Assembly (NCBI RefSeq): GCF_949628265.1
Contig: NC_088787.1
Coordinates: 31,670,844 to 31,734,843, forward strand
Length of the DNA: 64,000 nucleotides
Source of the DNA: Cloeon dipterum
Lineage: Eukaryota > Arthropoda > Insecta > Ephemeroptera > Baetidae
Reading direction: 5' to 3'
A model generated the notes under the pieces. That model was not told where the DNA came from, did not search any database, and worked only from the letters and a program-made list of their open reading frames with translations. The stretch's first letter is position 1. The number at the start of each line of letters is the position of its first letter. The position numbers and the translations under genes were made by a program. Shown here piece by piece: positions 58,521-64,000 of this stretch.

Positions 58521-59071
58521 GGCTAGACAGAAATATGTGTAAAGGCAGAAAATTCGTCTTCTAGACACAAACAACGTGCATGTGCATGAATACAGTGTTA
58601 TTGTTTGTTAGTTGCTTTTCTTTCCACAAAGCGTCATGCTCTGATCATTCGCAGTCTCATGTGATTGGTTCTTGCCTTTGTTTCGTCACTCCCCCTCTGC
58701 TGAGGGGCACACTGACTCTTGATGTTGATGTGGGCTGCCAACCTCCGGGTGTCGACCGGAGAACGGAGAGCTCCAGGTTTGGGGTAAACCCTATCGTAAA
58801 TTTACTAGCTCACTGCTGCTGCTTGTTGGAAATTATTAGTGATTAGTTGATTAGTGTGAATCGAGCGTGTACTCCCTCCCTGACCCCTTTCAAAACAAGA
58901 AAACATACCAGTCCAGTGTTACGTTGGTAGTTTTGCGCCCCCTCTCTCCAAATCGCGGGAGCGGGAGGTGCCGTTGACTTGGCAACACCGCTCCTCCTGC
59001 CTATTATATTTTTCGATCGTCATTTGGGTGACACAAATTTTAGTCCGCGAGCGATCAGACTCGGAGGTGTG
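58521..59071. promoter_or_regulatory. Shared intergenic promoter, Nop10 and the 59072 gene
   Basis: Divergent genes start 551 bases apart. The region holds a GCGCCCCCT motif (58935-58943, complement of the CTCF core) and a GC-rich segment at 58920-58990. No TATA box chosen. Confidence 0.5.
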
Positions 59072-62000
59072 ATGGGGAATTTGTGCTCTTGCTGCAAAAA
59101 ACAGGTGAATATTTTCCAGACCATTCCAGACCGAACCCTGGCATGCATTTAATTCGGAAAATTTTAAATCAATTCTCCTGCCAGCGAGTGAGCCGCTCGT
59201 TTGACGTTCGCGGCGGGCTGGACTGAACACCGCCCTGTTGCATTCTAGAGATGAGAAGATGTTTTTCAATTATTTTGGCACTCTGCCAAACCACCGACTA
59301 TTTTTTTGCTCTGCCAAATCTGTTCGGAATCCAATCTACGTGAGAAAAGGAATTTTTGCGTCACGTCTGCCATTGTCGGCGCGAATGAATGGCGGGGATG
59401 TTGCAACCCTTGAGGGTTTGTTGTTTGTTTGCGTTTGACTCTTTAAAGGACGTTTGATTCGCCAGGACGAGTTGTTGCTCTGGCCAGAGGTGACGGAGGT
59501 CACATTCCATACGGTGCTCGCTGTTGGAGCCCTTTAATCTTTAAAATACATATTGAAAATTTGAATAGCCGATTCGTGCACTTAAACACCACTAACGGAA
59601 TGTTGCACGATCGATTCCATAACAGTAGCAAAGCAAGCAACACCTTTCCTATTTTGGGAGTAAAAAATTGGGTCATTTGGGCCAAATCCATTTATGTACC
59701 GGAGAAATTTTTACCGATAGAATTTGGTTGGACCGTCAACGTATATAGCAGCGACGAAATTATTTAAAAATCGGGTTAAATTTCTTTATTTGGCCTCAGA
59801 AAATTAATTAATATATTTTTAACTAGCCGAGCACAGGTGATTTCTTGAGCTAGATGAGAAGTCGTGTCAGTCGTGTGTCATTGCAGCTCTTCTTGGATAT
59901 CGAAAGCACGACTCTGCGGTTTAGAAACGGTTCACAATATTGTTGTGGTTTCCACTTTGGCATTGACTGGTCTTATATGGAGCGTGATTTTGAATGTGAG
60001 CGTGCACACGAATGCGGGCAAGGAATTTTCAACACGGGTGCAGTGCAGCTGAGCATGAATTAAAATTTAATTGCGTTGAAACAGTGTCGCTTCGAAGAGT
60101 TGAGTCATTCTTACCTTGCAGCTCTAATTTATTCTGCCTGTCTGTGCTGCTAGTAATTAATTGCTTTTAGCGATTTCATCAGTAAAGGGCAAAGTAATTA
60201 AAGTGGCCTTTTTTTAAATTGATTTCATTATTTGAAGTTTCAAAGTTTGGTGCAACGCTCTCAAAAAATGACTCAGCCTAAAGAAACAGCTATCAGCTTT
60301 CGTTAAACGTCAGCTCGAAAGAGTTACAAAATAAGTCAGTTTTGAAACAACAAGAAGTCAACTCTAAAACGTAAAAACCAGCTGTAAAATGCGTTTTAAA
60401 TTTTTTCTTATCAGTATTTGATAAACTCACGGAACAAATTTTAAATGTCAAAATACATTTTTTTGTAAATTGAGTGCTAAATAAAATATAACGGATTTTA
60501 AAAAGCTGATAAAAAAATACAAAATTTAAGCGATGAATGAAGCTCTTCTTCAATTAGATTTTTTTTCGAATCAGGTTCTCTTGCTGCCCGTAAATAAGCA
60601 CTCACTGTCAAAACAGGCCCGACTGCTTGAGTGACATGACAGGTCGTGAGATTATTGATCGACAAGCAAAAAGCAAATAGCATCGAGAGCCGGTGTTGTA
60701 GCGCGCGAGGAATTAAAAGCGATCTGTGGGCGATCGCAGTCAGTGTCACGTCTATTTATAGCTGAAAATGCCGCTGTGATGGAGAGCAAAGCAAAAGCAA
60801 AAGCGAGAGTACATGCAATGCTGAGCCTTGAACCAGGCGGGCGGACGGGCTGCTGCTGCTGCTGGCTCTTCGCGATGATCTAATCAAGAGAGCCGCCAGC
60901 CGACCGGCCGAGAGACCAACGATCAGCTCTCTCGCGGCTATTTCTGACGGAGCACCGCTAAATAAACAGCCGGTCAATATTTGTGTCTCGATGCCAAAGC
61001 AGAAGCACGCTGTCTGCTTTGCTGCCGTACGATGCACCCACCCGCCTCTCATCTCATTTGCGTCGCCCCAGACGGCCTTCACACTACTTGCTTTTCCGCG
61101 TCTCTGCGCCTCATTTCAACCACCGGCCTATGCCACTGAATTCCTCGTTCCAACACTGATTTTTGTCTCACAAACGAAACGAAATTGACACCAGAAAACG
61201 AATTCAAATTTTGTCAACGCCAAATGTAAGGCTCTAATCATCAGAATTGCAAAAACTGCACACCGTTAGACTCGTCTCGACCTCCTCTGACCAGCTGAAA
61301 CGTTAAGAGGGTGCTCACCCCTTTCCACCCCTGGCTTTAATTTTTAAAGCAATAATTTACTAAAAAGTAAATTTCTCAAAATTATTTAAAACTACTCAAC
61401 ATTACCACCCCAAACCATTTGAAAAAATTAAAAGTAAATATTTTATGTAAGTGCAAAATAATAAAATTTCCAGTTTAATGGAGATGAAACATATCAATTT
61501 TGGGGTGAAGGGAGAGCATCCCTTAACCCTTCAGCTGGTCAGGGGAGGTCGAGACAAGTCTAACGGTGGGTAGATTTTGCAATTCTGATAATAAGAAACC
61601 GAAGATTGTGTGTTAAAAAATTATGAAAAACACGAAAAAGTCTAATAATTCGTGTTTTTCGAGCTCTGAGGTGGAATCTCTCGAAAACAATAAATAACAT
61701 CAATCAGAAATTTTCGCTTCTGTTTCAAGTTCCAAATTATCACGGGAAACTTTAAAACACATTTTCAAAATTCCAAAGTAAAGAGTTCATTTCCAAAATT
61801 TTAATTAGAAACTAAAATTAACAGTTGTGAACCTTGACGTCAAATTTGGTGTTAATTCGATCAGGCTTGGTTAGAGGAGTCCAAAGCAAACCTCATTTTT
61901 TTTAATTACACCATTTGGAAATAAGATACTGAAGTATCAGTTTTCCAAAATCCCGTAAAACAAATAATATTGTGTTTTCTAGTGTAAATTTCGTCGTATT

Positions 62001-62485
62001 TGCTAATTTTTCCTCTGACTCGTGACATCTCGTCCTATCTTTTAATATTTAAAATCTAAATAGCATTATTAAAATTAAATCACATCTCACTCGTCCCAAT
62101 TTTTTTTAATAACATTTTCAGGGAAAGGACCCGCCCAAAGATGGGAAGGGGGAGGACAAATCATCAAACGAGAAGAAACCTGATGGCATGGAGATCCCGA
62201 GCATAGCCGACGAGGAGCTGCAGTACATCGACGAGGAGCCGCCGAACGAGAGCAAGAAGCAACCCGAGGTAGTTTAATTCTCTTGAGGAGTCAGTCGAGG
62301 CTTAATTTTGGTTGTTAACACGTTAGTAATGCACCGAGCAGGTCATCCCCGACGCCATCACACTCTCCTCCATGTGTAATTACTACGCCATTATGGACTG
62401 CACGCCTGCAACTGTGAAGAAAGCATTGGACGTCGATGAACGCCTGCCAGAATTTGTGTCGCCCGGTGCTTGGGACTCGAGGTGA
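59072..62485 (+). CDS. Small acidic protein with acylation-type N-terminus
   Basis: Three exons (59072..59104, 62122..62268, 62342..62485), all phase 0, give 107 residues. The protein begins MGNLCSCCKKQ: Gly at position 2 and three Cys close behind are typical of N-myristoylated and palmitoylated membrane-anchored proteins. The middle is Lys/Asp/Glu-rich (KDGKGEDKSSNEKKPDG, ELQYIDEEPPNESKK), and the C-terminal half looks folded (ITLSSMCNYYAIMDCTPATV, DERLPEFVSPGAWDSR). No family recognised. First intron is 3.0 kb and carries repeat family 3. AATAAA at 62811-62816. Likely a small membrane-tethered regulator, by inference. Confidence 0.7.
59105..62121 (+). other. Long first intron of the 59072 gene
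   Basis: 3.0 kb, AT-rich, with a foldback pair of repeat family 3 at 61200-61870. A short GC-richer stretch at 60830-61090 might be regulatory. No exon supported. Confidence 0.4.
61200..61870. repeat. Dispersed repeat, family 3 (facing arms)
   Basis: Left arm: ATCAGAATTGCAAAAACTGC, TTAGACTCGTCTCGACCTCC, TGACCAGCTGAA. Right arm, 61500-61620: TTCAGCTGGTCAGGGGAGGT, GAGACAAGTCTAACGGTGGG, TTTTGCAATTCTGATAAT. The arms face each other over ~200 bases, a foldback structure. Confidence 0.8.
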
Positions 62486-63138
62486 TGCAGCCACGACTAG
62501 GCGCAGCTGTCAAATTCAGCCACGGTGCTTTCACGACTCACCCCGACACCCACTCATCCATCTCTCATTCATCCATTCGCTTCAACCTGTTTGTCGATAC
62601 AATGTTGTCTGCGAGCCAGACAAAGCACGCAGCTATATGCATGTACCAAGCTAATTGTCCTATATTTTACAACAACTACGTGTACAACTATTATACATAT
62701 ATAATTTTTAAACTCGCGCGCGGTGTTTTAATACTCGTCTCTTCGTCTCGCCTCAAGACTAACTGCATTTATTTTTAAACACACACAAGTCTCACCTACA
62801 ACCTACAAGCAATAAAGAATAAATTCGTATTTGCTTCTATCAAAACGGACAATTTGTGGACCTGGTTCAAGAAAAATCCTTATTGCCAAGCACCTGCCTT
62901 CGATTTAGCAGCAGATAGACGAACGGAAGATAAAACATTTAGGCTGCTTGCCTTTCAAATTTTAAAGAAACATTTTTGGCATTTATCAGTGCTGTTATAG
63001 AAAACCAATTGATTGGGTTCTTTGAGATCTTATATTAAGAACTGTTCTCATCTTGTAAGCTTAAAGAATTGATGTTTACCACTAATAAATCCTAAATTAA
63101 ATAGAAATGCATCAGTTAATTTATTTGACAACAATTGT
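62486..63138. other. Convergent 3' flanks
   Basis: 3' untranslated region of the 59072 gene (AATAAA at 62811 and 62818), then a short spacer to the convergent IntS11 gene. No other feature seen. Confidence 0.5.
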
Positions 63139-64000
63139 TCATCGACCCATGTTTTGTAGCAACTTGAGAATAAAGCTTCCCAACTCCTCGTCCTCGTTTG
63201 TCCAAGAGACGAGAATATTTTTCTTGTCATTCTCAGAGCAGTCGACGTTGACCATTACTGATTCCACATTGATGGCGCCGTCGGTCAGGTGCACGTTAAA
63301 ATCGTCCAGGTGACTGAAATAAAAAAATAAATAATTAGTAAAAATGACAAATTCAAAAGCGTGTATTAGATTCTTGTTCAAAGGGACACCATACTGGTGT
63401 GTGAGGTGTCGAAATAACCAAGTTCGCCAGTACATCTGGAGAAATAAGGTCTTCTGAGTTAAAATAAAATAAGAACATCTCCTTTTCATGGCCCGTTTCT
63501 CCGATTTTCTGACCACCTTTGTTATTTCGACCTGCCGGTATATTAGCCAATACTAACCTTTTAATCATTTGGTACAATTTATCAGTGGTTTTGCTGGAGG
63601 GGCCGGCATCGTCGACAGTGATTGTGGATGAAAAGCGCAGCACATGCCGCGCAATGCCTGCTTCTCTGCAGGCTTGCTCCACATCCATGAGGCACATTGT
63701 GCTCGCCTGCAATAGTAATTGACTCAATAAAATTGGCTCAATTGAAAGGGAAGGCAATTTCCATACATTGTCTTTCATGACGAGGACGCCGTGCAAGAGC
63801 CGCTGCTTCTTTGGATCTGGCGGCTGCGAGTTGTACTGCTTGGCTTCTGATTTGAGCAGTGGCAGGTCAATGTCCACGGCGATCGACGGCACTGTATGAA
63901 TCACGCTTGTTTCACCGTTCGACGGCGTGTAGCACTTCACCCCGAATTCCTTTGCCAAGGTTTTAATAGTGCCGATTAATTTTAGTAAACACTAACCTGC
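63139..64000 (-). CDS. IntS11: Integrator subunit 11, C-terminal part
   Basis: The 3' end of a gene leaving the window. Exons: >64000..63997 (four bases), 63949..63767, 63706..63558, 63313..63139. Reads EFGVKCYTPSNGETSVIHTV, KKQRLLHGVLVMKDN, DVEQACREAGIARHVLRFSS and VSWTNEDEELGSFILKLLQN. These match the C-terminal domain of IntS11 after its beta-CASP nuclease domain (compare CYMPANGET, KKPRLLHGTLIMKDS and LLVSWTYQDEELGSFL in human). IntS11 is the endonuclease of the Integrator complex, cleaving snRNA and paused transcripts. The C-terminus pairs with IntS9. Introns include one of only 47 bases (63950-63996). Confidence 0.93.

Noticed and set aside
63353-63557. Open frame continuing from an IntS11 exon into its intron
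   Set aside because: The following exon and the preceding exon join exactly as in the IntS11 family; the readthrough has no counterpart there.
1-64000. Retroviral, LTR, Polinton or LINE proteins, tRNA genes, CRISPR arrays
   Set aside because: Looked for reverse transcriptase, integrase, capsid and polymerase motifs, cloverleaf-like tRNA boxes and spaced short repeats. None could be supported.

Overview
The window is eukaryotic DNA with many short spliceosomal introns (commonly 47-70 bases, a few of 1-3 kb) and an AT-rich intergenic background. A tandem cluster of Methuselah-like receptors, a Fer3-type bHLH gene and an insect-like dynein intermediate chain point to an arthropod, most likely an insect. 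I cannot name the species. No retroviral, LTR, Polinton or prokaryotic element was recognised, and there is no CRISPR array.

Layout. 0-9 kb, minus strand: a tandem cluster of Methuselah-like adhesion/secretin-type GPCR genes (one cut by the window edge, two complete at 512 and 520 codons' worth of protein, one orphan pseudo-exon), whose upstream regions were duplicated with the genes. A 5S-rRNA-derived SINE lies beside the pseudo-exon. 10-13 kb: Pa2g4/Ebp1. 14-22 kb: cytoplasmic dynein 1 intermediate chain (short wing), with two alternative first exons and four in-frame mini-exons. 23-25.6 kb: an unrecognised gene with a Pro/Met-rich triple repeat. 27.5-36.6 kb: two ~4.5 kb direct repeats, each carrying a gene for a small stand-alone TAZ zinc-finger protein (the finger type of CBP/p300). 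Copy 1 is intact with a second, partial TAZ finger, and copy 2 has lost that C-terminal part. 37-42 kb: cyclin L. 44-46 kb: Fer3. 46-54 kb: gene-poor and repeat-bearing. 54-56 kb: cytochrome b561. 57-58.5 kb: Spt3 and Nop10, only 13 bases apart on the same strand. 59-62.5 kb: a small protein with an acylation-type N-terminus. 63-64 kb: the 3' end of IntS11.

Several housekeeping genes of transcription and RNA processing lie near each other (CycL, Spt3, Nop10, IntS11), but I see no evidence of one pathway beyond shared chromatin context. The least expected content is the tandem pair of free-standing TAZ-finger genes, the Nop10-Spt3 near-fusion (a candidate dicistronic transcript), the alternative N-terminal exon and micro-exons of the dynein intermediate chain, and at least five families of palindromic or terminal-inverted-repeat elements. 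Exon boundaries were worked out by hand from GT/AG sites, reading phase and paralog comparison. No database search was run.
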